NCBI RefSeq assembly: GCF_037646455.1
Contig: NZ_JBBIXN010000001.1
Location: 1,426,001 to 1,490,000 of the forward strand
DNA from: Draconibacterium mangrovi_A
GTDB taxonomy: Bacteria > Bacteroidota > Bacteroidia > Bacteroidales > Prolixibacteraceae
Direction: 5' to 3'
DNA length: 64,000 nt
A program made the translations under genes and the position numbers. Positions 52,341-61,829 of this stretch are shown here, one piece after another (the stretch's first letter is position 1; each line of letters opens with the position of its first letter). The notes under the pieces were generated by a model. The model worked only from the letters and a program-made list of their open reading frames with translations. It was not told the origin of the DNA and made no database searches.

Positions 52341-52377
52341 AAAAAGAACTGTTCTGTTTTAAGGAACGGTTCTTTTT
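52341..52377. terminator. Bidirectional terminator between atpG and the ThuA-like gene
   Basis: AAAAAGAACTGTTC and GAACGGTTCTTTTT form a 14-bp near-perfect stem with A and T runs on both sides, between convergent genes. Confidence 0.88.
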
Positions 52378-52386
52378 GCTTTTAAC

Positions 52387-53193
52387 CTAACCGTAAACCG
52401 GACTTACCCACTTTTCTTTTGGGGCATATTTACTTTCAGCTGCCCAGCCAATTCCCCGTTGCATGATCTCCAGCACTTCGGGGCCTTCAAAATCTTTCAT
52501 CACATGCCCGAGTGATGAGTAAAATACACGCCCTTTGCCATAGTATTTTTTCCAAACTACCGGGATAACACACTCGTCGATCCACGAAGCGTGTTCCGAA
52601 GAAAACTTAGTAGTAGCCAGCACTTTTACGTTCGGGTCCACGTGCATGTAGTACTGTTCCGAGTGCATCTTAAAGTCGTTCAATCCTTTTGTTATCGGAT
52701 CTTTTTTATCAGTAATTTGAACGGAGTAATCAATCACGCCTCCCGGATGTGCCACCCATTGTCCGCCAACCATAAACTGGAATTCCACGTTATTCCGAAA
52801 CGAATCGCCAATTCCACCGTGCCAGCCTGCCAGACCTACCCCGTTTTTAATCGCTTTCAGCAAGCCTTTTTCCTGCTCGTTAGTAATTTGTCCCATCGTC
52901 CAGATCTGAATCACCAGATCCAATGAATTCATAAGGTCTTCATCCAGGTAGCTGTCCAATGTATCCGAAACGGTAACTTCGGCACCTTCTGCTTTTAGCC
53001 ACGGTACAAAAACATCAAGCGATTGTTTCGGTTCGTGCCCGTCCCAACCTCCATAAACATACAGTACTTTTTTTCCTTTTAAACTGTTTTGGTTCTGCAA
53101 ACTTACCGCTGCAATACCGTCCGGAGCCAAAAGCATACCAGTACCTGCCAAAGCAGTAGTTCTGATAAAGTTTCTTCGAGATTTCTGTAACAT
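52387..53193 (-). CDS. ThuA-domain protein with Tat signal
   Basis: A 268-residue exported protein. The twin-arginine signal SRRNFIRTTALAGTGM is at residues 4-19. The ThuA-like (class I glutamine-amidotransferase-like) domain includes KVLYVYGGWDGHEPKQ, GVGLAGWHGGIGDSF, EFQFMVGGQWVAHPGG, SEQYYMHVDPNVKVL and GRVFYSSLGH. Such proteins are often linked to sugar or glycan metabolism; no reaction is known for this one. It is convergent with atpG. Confidence 0.88.
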   Translation of the reverse strand: MLQKSRRNFIRTTALAGTGMLLAPDGIAAVSLQNQNSLKGKKVLYVYGGWDGHEPKQSLDVFVPWLKAEGAEVTVSDTLDSYLDEDLMNSLDLVIQIWTMGQITNEQEKGLLKAIKNGVGLAGWHGGIGDSFRNNVEFQFMVGGQWVAHPGGVIDYSVQITDKKDPITKGLNDFKMHSEQYYMHVDPNVKVLATTKFSSEHASWIDECVIPVVWKKYYGKGRVFYSSLGHVMKDFEGPEVLEIMQRGIGWAAESKYAPKEKWVSPVYG

Positions 53194-53563
53194 AGTTTTA
53201 GTCGATTTATTTCTGTTTTAAATTTAACTGAAAATGTCGGAATTTAAAACGTACAGCTAACAACCTTACTATTTATCCCCTTAGAATTGAGCATATGAAC
53301 GCTTTACTTAAAAAAATTGAATCTTTATGAGTAATCACCCTTTACGACCTTTTTATCTTTTTTTGAATTGCTAATCAAGCTTTTATGACAACATAAAACA
53401 TCAATAATCTCCTACCCTTCAGCTATCACATTGATTTTCAGAGACAAATAATCATCGATAATTTTTATATTGTTTTTGCATTTTGTAAATTGTATCGAAG
53501 TACCCGTTTAAGGAAAGAGATAAAACCGGAATTTTTCTGAATTATTAATTAAAAAATCTCATT
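53194..53563. other. Divergent intergenic region
   Basis: An AT-rich 370-base region between the ThuA-like gene and the double NTF2-like gene. It must carry both promoters; no box was clear enough to assign. Confidence 0.5.
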
Positions 53564-54475
53564 ATGAAAAATTTTGCTGTTTTGTTATTCTTATGCCTGT
53601 TTGTAATCACATCTTTCGCTCAAAAGAAAAATGGTACGGTGTACAGCGAGCACGAAACCATTGACCAAACAAAAGCTTTATGGGAAGCTGTGAAAAATGG
53701 TGACAAAGAAAAGGTAAAAACCTTTTTCGCCGATTCTATTACAGTTGTTAGAAATGGTAACGACTGGCAAACGACCGCTGAGAATTTTGGAAACAATTCG
53801 GGTTGGTGGAAAGCAAACTTTGTCAACCTTAAGGTTGAGGATGCTCCCGGTGCTTATGCCGATGCCATAGAATATGGTGACGGGAATATTTGGGTACAAG
53901 ACTGGTTGATGCTTACCGGTATTAATGAAGAAACCGGAATTAATCTCGACTTGCATATTCACAACCTTTATGCTTTTAATGAAGAAGGTAAAATTGGACT
54001 TATCATACAGTATTTTAACAATAATGTTTTTGAAGACATTAGAGATGCTAAGACCACGCGCGAGAATGGGAAAGTATACATCAACCACCCCTATATTGCT
54101 ACGGTGAGAAAACTAGTGAATGCATACGCCGCCGAAGACCTCGAAAAAATGAAATCGTTCTATGACGAGAGCGCCCAATTTAGTGCCCTTGACCATGGCT
54201 GGGACGAATCGATAGACCTTGTAACCAGAATGGGTTATGTGAAGGACAACTTTGCTAATGCGAAGGACATTCATTTCAAACAAATCGGTTATCCCGACTG
54301 CATTTTCTACGAACTCAACAACGGTTTTGTGGTTTATTCCTGGTGGGAATATTCCTTTACCAGGGAAGAAAGTGGGGAAAAAGTAGTAATGCCATTAATG
54401 CTGTCACATTCTTTCAACGATGATGGAAAGATTGTTCAGGAAATGGCTTATTACAGCACCAACCATTTTGAGTAA
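53564..54475 (+). CDS. Exported protein with two NTF2/SnoaL-like domains
   Basis: A 303-residue protein with a signal peptide (cleavage after about residue 19, SFAQ). Two cone-shaped NTF2-like domains follow: residues about 32-155 (TKALWEAVKNGDKEKVKTFFADS) and 180-300 (VRKLVNAYAAEDLEKMKSFYDES). Each ends in an LSHSFN or YAFNEEG type strand. The fold is used by many enzymes and binding proteins, so no function is proposed. It is a single gene followed by a terminator. Confidence 0.78.
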   Translation: MKNFAVLLFLCLFVITSFAQKKNGTVYSEHETIDQTKALWEAVKNGDKEKVKTFFADSITVVRNGNDWQTTAENFGNNSGWWKANFVNLKVEDAPGAYADAIEYGDGNIWVQDWLMLTGINEETGINLDLHIHNLYAFNEEGKIGLIIQYFNNNVFEDIRDAKTTRENGKVYINHPYIATVRKLVNAYAAEDLEKMKSFYDESAQFSALDHGWDESIDLVTRMGYVKDNFANAKDIHFKQIGYPDCIFYELNNGFVVYSWWEYSFTREESGEKVVMPLMLSHSFNDDGKIVQEMAYYSTNHFE

Positions 54476-54495
54476 TAAATTACATGCGGTAGTTA

Positions 54496-54531
54496 AAAGG
54501 GGAGAACAAACTAAATCTGTTCTCCCCCTTT
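54496..54531. terminator. Bidirectional terminator
   Basis: AAAGGGGAGAACA and TGTTCTCCCCCTTTT form a long stem; the T-run serves the plus-strand gene and the A-run serves the minus-strand tRNA. Confidence 0.88.
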
Positions 54532-54535
54532 TTTG

Positions 54536-54610
54536 TGAGGCATACTGGATTCGAACCAGTGACCCCTACCCTGTCAAGGTAATGCTCTAAACCAACTGAG
54601 CTAATGCCTC
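54536..54610 (-). tRNA. tRNA-Val (anticodon GAC)
   Basis: The minus strand folds as a tRNA: acceptor GAGGCAT/ATGCCTC with discriminator A, D arm GCTCAGTTGGTTTAGAGC, anticodon stem TTACC/GGTAG with loop TTGACAG (anticodon GAC, codon GUC), and T arm ACTGG TTCGAAT CCAGT. CCA is not encoded. Confidence 0.95.
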
Positions 54611-54686
54611 ATTCTGCAGGCAAAAATAATAAAAAAAGAGGTACAACAATGTACCTCTTCTCTATCGTATCCCAAACTTCATTTTC

Positions 54687-55979
54687 TTAGACACCTATCC
54701 AAAGATTTAGTACCGACAATGCGGCGATGATCCACATCAGCCACGAGATTTCATCGAATTTACCCGCAACTGCTTTAAGTAGAACGAAGGCAATAAATCC
54801 AAACGACAAACCGTTTGAAATACTGTATGTTAGCGGCATCAGAATAATAGTAAGAAATGCCGGAATAGATTCGGTAAAATCGGTAAATTTTATCTGTGCG
54901 ATATTTTTGAACATATAAACTCCAACAATAACCAAAGCCGGGGCAGTTGCATAAGCAGGGACAATTCCGATTACCGGAGCAAAGAACAGGGTAAGCAAAA
55001 ACAATAGAGCTGTAATTACTGAAGCAAATCCGGTTTTTGCACCGTTAGCAATACCCGAAGCCGATTCAATATAAGTGGTTGTAGTACTGGTTCCAAGCAA
55101 CGAACCTGCAACTGTTGCCACAGCGTCAGCTTCCAGAATACGGTCGACATGTTCTACTTTACCGTTTTTATCCACAAAACCGGCTTCGTACGAACAGGCT
55201 ACAATGGTTCCCACCGAGTCGAACAAGTCGACAAACATAAATGAGAAAACCGCACCGATCAAGCCAAAGCTCAGCGCCGACATAATGTCGAGTTTAAAGG
55301 CCAGCGGACTTATTGACGGGGGCATTGAAAACAACACTTGAGGCGCTTTTACCTGCCCGAAAATAATGGCGATAATGGTAGTGATTATGATCCCGTAAAA
55401 AATACCTCCTTTTACTTTTTTAACCTCGAGAATAGCAGTTATTACCAAACCTCCTAATCCGATCAGCAAAGTTGGTGTAAAGGTGCCCAAACCAACAAAC
55501 GTCGCCGGATTAGCCACCACAAGTCCCATTTCTTTAAATCCGATAAACGAAATGAATAAACCAATACCGGCCCCGGTAGCTAAACGAAGTGCTAAGGGAA
55601 TTGTATGAATAATTTTTGTTCGGATACCGGTAACAGTAAGGATCACAAATATAACACCTGAAATAAACACCACTCCAAGTGCCGTCTGCCAGTCGACTCC
55701 GGCACCTAACACAAGGGTGTATGTAAAAAAGGCATTCAGTCCCATTCCGGGAGCCATGGCATAAGGTACCCGGGCCCAAACACCGGCCAAAACAGTACCG
55801 ATTACTGAAGCCAAAATAGTAACCGTTATCAGTGCATCTTTATTCATTCCTGCATCACCCAGAATGTTCGGGTTTACAAAAATGATGTAAGCCATCGTAA
55901 GAAAAGTAGTGGCACCGCCAATTATCTCTTTCCGATACGATGATCCTCGTGTGGTAATTCCAAAATACTTGTCGAGCAT
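54687..55979 (-). CDS. NCS2/AzgA-family purine permease
   Basis: A 430-residue inner-membrane transporter with about 13-14 helices. The AzgA/PbuG-type signature appears in GGATTFLTMAYIIFVNP, APGMGLNAFFTY, TGAGIGLFISFIGFK and FVDLFDSVGTIVACS, and the GTSTTTTYIESASGIANGAKTG segment is diagnostic. It should import adenine, guanine or hypoxanthine with protons. It precedes (leftward) nothing in its operon but follows a DUF5020 outer-membrane gene 17 bases upstream, so the two probably form one uptake route. Confidence 0.9.
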   Translation of the reverse strand: MLDKYFGITTRGSSYRKEIIGGATTFLTMAYIIFVNPNILGDAGMNKDALITVTILASVIGTVLAGVWARVPYAMAPGMGLNAFFTYTLVLGAGVDWQTALGVVFISGVIFVILTVTGIRTKIIHTIPLALRLATGAGIGLFISFIGFKEMGLVVANPATFVGLGTFTPTLLIGLGGLVITAILEVKKVKGGIFYGIIITTIIAIIFGQVKAPQVLFSMPPSISPLAFKLDIMSALSFGLIGAVFSFMFVDLFDSVGTIVACSYEAGFVDKNGKVEHVDRILEADAVATVAGSLLGTSTTTTYIESASGIANGAKTGFASVITALLFLLTLFFAPVIGIVPAYATAPALVIVGVYMFKNIAQIKFTDFTESIPAFLTIILMPLTYSISNGLSFGFIAFVLLKAVAGKFDEISWLMWIIAALSVLNLWIGV

Positions 55980-55996
55980 AGCATTAGGTTATTTGG

Positions 55997-56689
55997 TTAA
56001 AATGTTGCTTTTATAGCCAGTGTTGGGCAAACATTTACTTTATCACCCACAAAATTACTTCCGATTTCAACCTCGCTACCCACAGCAAAATGAGAATTAA
56101 AGTTGTACCAAAGCTGAGGCTCGGTTAAAAGACGAAAGTCGGTAGTACTTGTTCCCCAGTTCATCTCTTCTTTCCAGAAATCGGCAAAACCGGTAAAGGT
56201 CAGTTTGTTTTCCAGCATTTGAATGGTCCACACTGCAGTTATCTGAAACGAAGCATCTTCCTTGTCTTTGATGTATTTGTAGTTACCCTGCAGCGTAAAT
56301 ATTTTCGAAAAATCGGCCGATGCCCAGCTATGTTCAACTCCTGCTAACCAACAGTTCTCAATCGGTACCCAGGGTAAATCACCATCTAATTTAAAAACTC
56401 CGCCATTGTATTCCACACGTGGCATAATCATCTGGGTTTCGTTCCACTTAAAAGCACGGGCAATTTCCCAGTAGCCCAGCGAAATACCATTATCTACATT
56501 TCTCTCGTCGGAACTGTAATCCATATCAATAAAAAAGAAAGTAGATCCGTATTTGTCGGGGCGGAACATTTCCACGGTTGAGGTAAAAAACTTGCGGCCT
56601 TCACCTAAATCGTAATGCAGTTGAATGTTTTGTGCACTTAAAGAAGTTATAAGCGTCACAAATGAAAACAGTAGTAGAATTCTTTTCAT
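55997..56689 (-). CDS. DUF5020 outer-membrane protein (Tsx-like channel)
   Basis: From the ATG at 56689 (MKRILLLFSFVTLITSLSAQ, 230 residues) this has a clean signal peptide; the 32-residue longer frame does not. The mature protein is a beta-barrel with alternating strands (GEGRKFFTSTVEMFRPD, GYWEIARAFKW, FTGFADFWKEEMNWG, SHFAVGSEVEIGSNF) and ends in aromatic F. The family is related to nucleoside-specific Tsx channels. Pairing with the purine permease supports nucleoside or nucleobase uptake through the outer membrane. Confidence 0.85.
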   Translation of the reverse strand: MKRILLLFSFVTLITSLSAQNIQLHYDLGEGRKFFTSTVEMFRPDKYGSTFFFIDMDYSSDERNVDNGISLGYWEIARAFKWNETQMIMPRVEYNGGVFKLDGDLPWVPIENCWLAGVEHSWASADFSKIFTLQGNYKYIKDKEDASFQITAVWTIQMLENKLTFTGFADFWKEEMNWGTSTTDFRLLTEPQLWYNFNSHFAVGSEVEIGSNFVGDKVNVCPTLAIKATF

Positions 56690-57080
56690 CTTTCTAAAAT
56701 TTAAATGCAATGGTTTAAAATGAAACTCGCTAATAATAAAGCTCATATGAGGCCTCAAAAAGCTTATTCCAAAATATTTAAACAATATAATAAGTTTTAA
56801 CGCTGCTAAAATAATCTTTTATTGAACTAATCTGTCGAACTAAAAAAGTAGAATGTTTCTGAATATGCGTGCTTTAAAACATAAGAAACATTTCAATCAA
56901 CTATGATTGCTCCGGTTTTGTCTGCATCACCCAAATTTTGCCAAATAAAAACCCCGGAAAGGACTTCCGGGGCATTTCATTGAAATCGGGAAGATAAAAA
57001 TAAGGGTCTATATAAATAGATTCGCCGGGAGCTATAAAAGTAACCCCCAAAATATTCAATTTATATTCTTTTTAAATGAA
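56690..57080. other. Intergenic region with terminator
   Basis: About 390 AT-rich bases. The right half contains the terminator of the minus-strand DUF2461 gene at 56952-56972; the left half is presumably the promoter of the DUF5020-permease operon. Confidence 0.5.
56952..56972 (-). terminator. Rho-independent terminator of the DUF2461 gene
   Basis: CCCCGGAA and TTCCGGGG form an 8-bp perfect stem; on the minus strand it is followed by TTTTTATTTGG. Confidence 0.82.
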
Positions 57081-57734
57081 TTACGCGTCCATTGCCTGGT
57101 ATAAAAAACGGTTAACCGGATATAAACGATGAAATGCCGAAACCATTTCCTGCACATAGTTATCGCTCGTTACTACACTGTCGTTGAAGGTTTTAGAAAA
57201 AATGAACGATTTATACCGCAGCAAATCAATATGCTCATGATCTTTTGGAAATCCTTTTGGAGCCGTTTTGAGTTTATCGTCATACATCTCCGGAAACTCC
57301 TTTTTGAATTCGGGATCCTCGATTATCTTGCGATATTCGTCAGCATGCTCCGCCATAAAATTCCGGATCGCACGCAAAGATTCTGCCGGTGGCATATAAA
57401 TGCCGCCTCCAATAAAACAACCGCCGGGCTCGAGGTGAAAATAATAGCCGGGATTCATGCTTTTTCGCCCACCTTTGCAAATAAAGCTTCCAAAATTGGT
57501 TTTATACGGGCGTTTATCCTTCGAAAAACGGACATCGCGAAAAATGCGGAACATACTATCTTTTGCCAACACTCCCCGCACCGCAGGATCGAATTTTCCA
57601 ATTTCGTTAATGAGAACATCAGTCAAGAAAATCATTTTTTCACGACTTTCGTTGTACCATTTTTTATTATCCTGAAACCATTCGCGGTTATTGTTTGCCG
57701 CCAGTTCTTTTAAAAATTCGAGCACCTTATCCAT
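57081..57734 (-). CDS. DUF2461 (TIGR02453 family) protein
   Basis: A 217-residue cytoplasmic protein of the DUF2461/TIGR02453 family: FLKELAANNNREWFQDNKKWY at the N-terminus, MFRIFRDVRFSKDKRPYKTNFG in the middle and PGYYFHLEPGGCFIGGGIYMPP. No function is established. It is divergent from ispD. Confidence 0.88.
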   Translation of the reverse strand: MDKVLEFLKELAANNNREWFQDNKKWYNESREKMIFLTDVLINEIGKFDPAVRGVLAKDSMFRIFRDVRFSKDKRPYKTNFGSFICKGGRKSMNPGYYFHLEPGGCFIGGGIYMPPAESLRAIRNFMAEHADEYRKIIEDPEFKKEFPEMYDDKLKTAPKGFPKDHEHIDLLRYKSFIFSKTFNDSVVTSDNYVQEMVSAFHRLYPVNRFLYQAMDA

Positions 57735-57790
57735 ATCCGAAATATTTTGAGCTATTTTTACTGATCGGAAATTACAAAATAAACACAGAC

Positions 57791-58465
57791 ATGCTTAAAA
57801 AGTTTGCTCTTATAGTGGCCGGAGGAAGCGGAAACCGAATGAAAAATACACTTCCCAAGCAGTTTATCGAAATTGCCGGAAAGCCAATTTTGATGCACAC
57901 TTTTGAAGCGTTCGTGCGTTTCGATCCTTCCATCGAATTCATACTTGTTCTTCCCGAAAATCAGTTTGAATACTGGAAAAAACTTTGTACAACTCATAAT
58001 TTCACCATTCCTTTTAAACTGGCTAATGGAGGTAGTGTTCGTTTCGATTCGGTAAAAAACGGATTGGACCGGATTTTGGGAGATGGCATTGTATTTATTC
58101 ACGATGGCGTGCGCCCGCTGGTATCGGAGAAAACCTTGCAGAACTGCCTTAACGGAACTTTGGATAAAGGCAATGCATTACCTGTTGTTCCTGTTTCCGA
58201 ATCGGTGCGTTACACCGACGAAACAGAAAATAAGGCGGTCGACCGTTCAAAATATGTTTTGGTACAAACACCTCAGACTTTCAAGGTTTCAGACATAAAG
58301 GAGGCCTATAAACAGCCCTACTCAGAATGGTTCACCGACGATGCATCTTTACTCGAAAACCTGGGATTTAAAATTAATAATGTACCCGGAAACCGCGAAA
58401 ATATAAAGATCACCTTTCCTGAAGACCTTGTTTATGCCAGTGCCATTTTTGCCGGCAAATTGTAA
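57791..58465 (+). CDS. ispD: 2-C-methyl-D-erythritol 4-phosphate cytidylyltransferase
   Basis: From the ATG at 57791 (MLKKFALIVAGGSGNRM, 224 residues) this is an IspD: nucleotide loop AGGSGNRMKNTLPKQF, FIHDGVRPLVS, and TPQTFKVSDIKEAY...FTDDASLLE, with PGNRENIKITFPEDL near the end. It makes CDP-methylerythritol from MEP and CTP, the third step of isoprenoid precursor synthesis. The frame is open to 57695, overlapping the DUF2461 start, but only the shorter start gives a normal IspD. Confidence 0.93.
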   Translation: MLKKFALIVAGGSGNRMKNTLPKQFIEIAGKPILMHTFEAFVRFDPSIEFILVLPENQFEYWKKLCTTHNFTIPFKLANGGSVRFDSVKNGLDRILGDGIVFIHDGVRPLVSEKTLQNCLNGTLDKGNALPVVPVSESVRYTDETENKAVDRSKYVLVQTPQTFKVSDIKEAYKQPYSEWFTDDASLLENLGFKINNVPGNRENIKITFPEDLVYASAIFAGKL

Positions 58466-58703
58466 GTTTAACAATTTATGAGCATCGTTAAGTCGTGTTC
58501 CACTTCCGTATTCGACGCATTCGTAGACAGTATTTCTCCATTCACCGATAATAACCTCGGAAACTTTTTTCGTTCTCGTAGTTTTATGCTGCAATTATTG
58601 TGTATCAGAAATACTGAAAACACAAAAGAAACAATATGTTAATATTAGGTAAACTTTTAAAACGAATAAAGTTTCCTGAGTATTATTTGCTACATTTGCG
58701 GCC
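58466..58703. other. Intergenic region between ispD and the efflux operon
   Basis: A 238-base gap with the tetR promoter at its right end and no credible gene; the short minus-strand frame overlapping ispD here has no recognisable features. Confidence 0.5.
58691..58698 (+). promoter_or_regulatory. -7 box directly upstream of the tetR start
   Basis: TACATTTG fits TAnnTTTG exactly and ends 5 bases before the ATG at 58704, so the transcript would be leaderless or nearly so. A -33 TTTG is not obvious. Confidence 0.6.
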
Positions 58704-59306
58704 ATGGAAGAAAAGAAGCTACACATCATTAAGCAAGTTGGGCTGATGTACCTCAAACACGGAATCAGAAATGTAACCATGGATGACGTTGCTACTGAAT
58801 TTGGTGTGTCCAAGAAAACGCTTTATCAATACTTCAACGATAAACAAGACCTGGTTTCGCAGGTGATTGCTTATTTTATGGAAGATCCGGAGTTAAACGT
58901 CCACAATCCAAATCCCGGAAATGCGATCGACGATATGTTCCACATACGCCACAAGGTGGCTTACATTATGAAAATGTACAACAACAACATTGAAATGGAG
59001 TTGAAAAGAACTTATCCGATCCTTTACCAGAAAGTGCGTGAAACCAAATTTAAACGCATTTACGAGAATACTTTTGAAAACCTGAAAAAGGGAATAAATG
59101 AAGGATTGTATCGCAGCGATCTGGAACCAACGGTAGTTGCTAAACTTTTAGTGGGACGTACACTTTATACGCTGAATCCGGACTACGGTATTTTTGAGGA
59201 CTACGAAATCAATTCTCTTGCATTTTTCGATGTCATTCTCGATTATCACATGCATGCCATTTGCACAGCACAAGGAATAGAATATTATAAAAAACGGATA
59301 AACTGA
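58704..59306 (+). CDS. TetR/AcrR-family regulator of the efflux operon
   Basis: A 200-residue TetR regulator. The helix-turn-helix at about residues 23-46 reads VTMDDVATEFGVSKKTLYQYF, followed by the NDKQDLV helix; the rest is the helical ligand-binding domain. It is the first gene of the operon with a TolC-like protein, an adaptor and an RND pump, so it probably represses them until a ligand binds. Confidence 0.9.
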   Translation: MEEKKLHIIKQVGLMYLKHGIRNVTMDDVATEFGVSKKTLYQYFNDKQDLVSQVIAYFMEDPELNVHNPNPGNAIDDMFHIRHKVAYIMKMYNNNIEMELKRTYPILYQKVRETKFKRIYENTFENLKKGINEGLYRSDLEPTVVAKLLVGRTLYTLNPDYGIFEDYEINSLAFFDVILDYHMHAICTAQGIEYYKKRIN

Positions 59307-59313
59307 ATTCAGC

Positions 59314-60657
59314 ATGAAAGCAAAATTGAATAGATATTTATTACTGATCGCTTCGGTATTTTTGGTTTCTGCCGTCGTACAGGCACAGGAAGAGCAAACA
59401 TCGTTCAACCTGGATGAAGCCATTAACTACGCAATGGAGAATTCATACGTTTTGCACAACACGAGGCAAGACATAACCATCGCGCAAAAACAGGTTTGGG
59501 AAACCATTTCAACGGGATTACCCCAGGTCTCGGGATCGGCCAATTACAACTGGTTCCTGAACTTGCCGGTTTCTTTGATCCCCGGTGAATTTTTTGGTGG
59601 AGAACCCGGAACCTATATTCCGGTAAAATTTGGACAGGATTTTAATTCCGATTTCGGGCTTAGTGTTTCGCAACAAATCTTCGATGGATCGTGGATTGTT
59701 GGGGTGACTTCGGCCGAACTGTATGTTAATTTGGCCAAACAGGCTCACGAAAAAACAGAAATCGATATTCGGAATGCGGTTTCTCAAGCCTACTATGCAG
59801 TACTTATCAGCCAGCGTTACAAAGAAGTGATGCAGGAGAATTACGACAACACAGAGAAGTTGTACAAGGAAACCAAAATTTATTTCGATAATGGCTTACG
59901 TGAATCGCAGGATGTGGATCAGTTGCGCATTTTGCTGAAAAACGCTGAAAACGAAATGCTCCGTTCCGATCGCGAACTGGCCATTGCAAGAATTGTATTG
60001 AAATATACGATGGGCTACGAAATGAATGAAGAGATCATTCTTAAGGACAAAATCGAGACATTTGTTTTACCACTAATCCAGGAGCAAAATAATCTTCAAC
60101 TCGATCTATTAAATCACATCGATTATCGTTTGGCAGCTTCTAATTTTGAGGTTTCGGAGAAATTGCTGAAGCTTGAAAAAGTAGCATACTTACCCAGTTT
60201 GAATGGTTTTTACAGCTATACAAAAACTTCGTACGGCAACAATGCCAACCTATTCAAAGAAAAGTGGTTCCCCTCTTCACTGGTTGGATTCCAGGCTTCA
60301 ATTCCCATTTTTAATTCGGGGACGAAACGTTCGAGGGTACAACAGGCTGAACTTGAGATGGATAAAGCTGCAACTGAACAGAAACTTACTGAACTTACCC
60401 TTCAAAAAGATTATTTAACAGCCAAAGCCGAACTGGAAACCGCACGCGAACGCTTCCTCAATGACCGCGAAAACCGCGATCTGGCACGAAGCATTCTGGA
60501 TAAATCACAGATAAAATTTAATAACGGAATGATCAGCAGTGCCGAGCTTTCGCAACAGGAAAGCCAGTACATCACCAATTTTCAGGCCATGGTAACTTCT
60601 ACCCTGCAATTGCTGCAAGCCGACCTGAATTTGAAAAAAGCAGCAGGTGCCCTTTAA
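59314..60657 (+). CDS. TolC-family outer-membrane efflux protein
   Basis: A 447-residue outer-membrane factor with a signal peptide (to VVQAQ, about residue 24). Two repeats of paired long helices and beta strands are seen (FNLDEAINYAMENSYVLHNTRQDI; SEKLLKLEKVAYLPSLNGFYSY; FNNGMISSAELSQQESQY). It forms the exit duct of the tripartite pump encoded with it. It starts 7 bases after the regulator. Confidence 0.9.
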   Translation: MKAKLNRYLLLIASVFLVSAVVQAQEEQTSFNLDEAINYAMENSYVLHNTRQDITIAQKQVWETISTGLPQVSGSANYNWFLNLPVSLIPGEFFGGEPGTYIPVKFGQDFNSDFGLSVSQQIFDGSWIVGVTSAELYVNLAKQAHEKTEIDIRNAVSQAYYAVLISQRYKEVMQENYDNTEKLYKETKIYFDNGLRESQDVDQLRILLKNAENEMLRSDRELAIARIVLKYTMGYEMNEEIILKDKIETFVLPLIQEQNNLQLDLLNHIDYRLAASNFEVSEKLLKLEKVAYLPSLNGFYSYTKTSYGNNANLFKEKWFPSSLVGFQASIPIFNSGTKRSRVQQAELEMDKAATEQKLTELTLQKDYLTAKAELETARERFLNDRENRDLARSILDKSQIKFNNGMISSAELSQQESQYITNFQAMVTSTLQLLQADLNLKKAAGAL

Positions 60658-60685
60658 AAACAGAAAACAATAAAAAATACATACA

Positions 60686-61807
60686 ATGAAACGCATTTTA
60701 TTCATACTAACAACGGCAGTTCTTTTATCGGCGTGCAGCAATACAACGGTGGAAGACGATAATGCCAAAAGACAGAAATTACAGGACCTGAAGCAGCAGG
60801 TTCACACCCTCGAACAGCAGATCAGTACTATTGAAAAAGAGCTGGAAGCTTCGCAGGCGACCGAAGTGGTTGAAATTAAAGCGAAGGATCTCAGCTTTCA
60901 GAAATTCGAACATTTTATCGAGGTAACTGCAAAAGTGGAAGCCGATCAGGATGTTGATGTCAGCCCCGAAACCTCGGGAATCATCAAAGAAGTACTGATT
61001 ACAGAAGGTCAACGGGTATCAAAAGGTCAGCTTATGGCCCGCCTGAACACCGATGTGTTAGAGCGCTCGGTTGACGAGTTGGAAGTACAGTTGACACTGG
61101 CCAAAACCAACTACGAGCGTCAGAAAAACCTCTGGGACCAGAATATCGGTTCGGAGATGGAATACCTTCAGGCTAAAAACAACAAAGAAAGCCTTGAAAA
61201 AAGGATTCAGAGTTTAAAGACTCAAATTGAACTGGCCGAGATAAAATCGCCGGCCGATGGCGTAGTTGACATCCTTTACCAGGAAAAAGGGCAGATCGGA
61301 AGTCCACAAATTCCTTTTGCCAAGGTCATCAACATCAGCAAGCTTAAAATTTATGGCGATGTATCGGAATCGTACCTCATGGATATCCATGCCGGTGATG
61401 CAGTTAAGGTTCGCTTCCCGGCCATCAATGAAGAGGTAGATGCTAAAATCGACCAGATCGGTAATATAATCGATCCTGGAAACCGTACTTTCAGGGTACG
61501 TATTAACCTTGATAATCCGAATAAAACCATCAAGCCCAACCTGGTTGCTATTCTTAAGTTGCGCGACTATGTGAACGAAAATGCTATTGTGGTGCCTACC
61601 CTTTTCATCAAAGAAGACTTTACCGGACACTACACATACATTGTTGACAATGTGGATGGGAATAAAGTAGCCAAGAAAGTTTATGTAACGCCGGGGGTTA
61701 ACAACAACAACCTCACCGAAGTAGTAGATGGACTGAGTGCCGGAGTGCAGGTGATTTCAGAAGGATATAACCAGGTGAGCAACGGAACTGTTGTTGAATT
61801 GAATTAA
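60686..61807 (+). CDS. RND efflux periplasmic adaptor lipoprotein (HlyD/AcrA type)
   Basis: A 373-residue membrane-fusion protein with lipobox LLSAC (Cys17) and a coiled-coil N-terminal extension (KRQKLQDLKQQVHTLEQQI) before the lipoyl half-motif (VSPETSGIIKEVLITEGQRV). A hairpin and second lipoyl half (IKSPADGVVDILYQEKGQIG) and the barrel domain (VRFPAINEEVDAKIDQIG) follow. It bridges the TolC-like protein and the RND pump. Confidence 0.92.
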   Translation: MKRILFILTTAVLLSACSNTTVEDDNAKRQKLQDLKQQVHTLEQQISTIEKELEASQATEVVEIKAKDLSFQKFEHFIEVTAKVEADQDVDVSPETSGIIKEVLITEGQRVSKGQLMARLNTDVLERSVDELEVQLTLAKTNYERQKNLWDQNIGSEMEYLQAKNNKESLEKRIQSLKTQIELAEIKSPADGVVDILYQEKGQIGSPQIPFAKVINISKLKIYGDVSESYLMDIHAGDAVKVRFPAINEEVDAKIDQIGNIIDPGNRTFRVRINLDNPNKTIKPNLVAILKLRDYVNENAIVVPTLFIKEDFTGHYTYIVDNVDGNKVAKKVYVTPGVNNNNLTEVVDGLSAGVQVISEGYNQVSNGTVVELN

Positions 61808-61829
61808 TCACTCCCAAAATGTTTCAATA

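Noticed and set aside
58349..58594. Minus-strand frame of 81 codons overlapping the end of ispD
   Set aside because: Half of it is antisense to ispD and the rest shows no recognisable motif or start signal.
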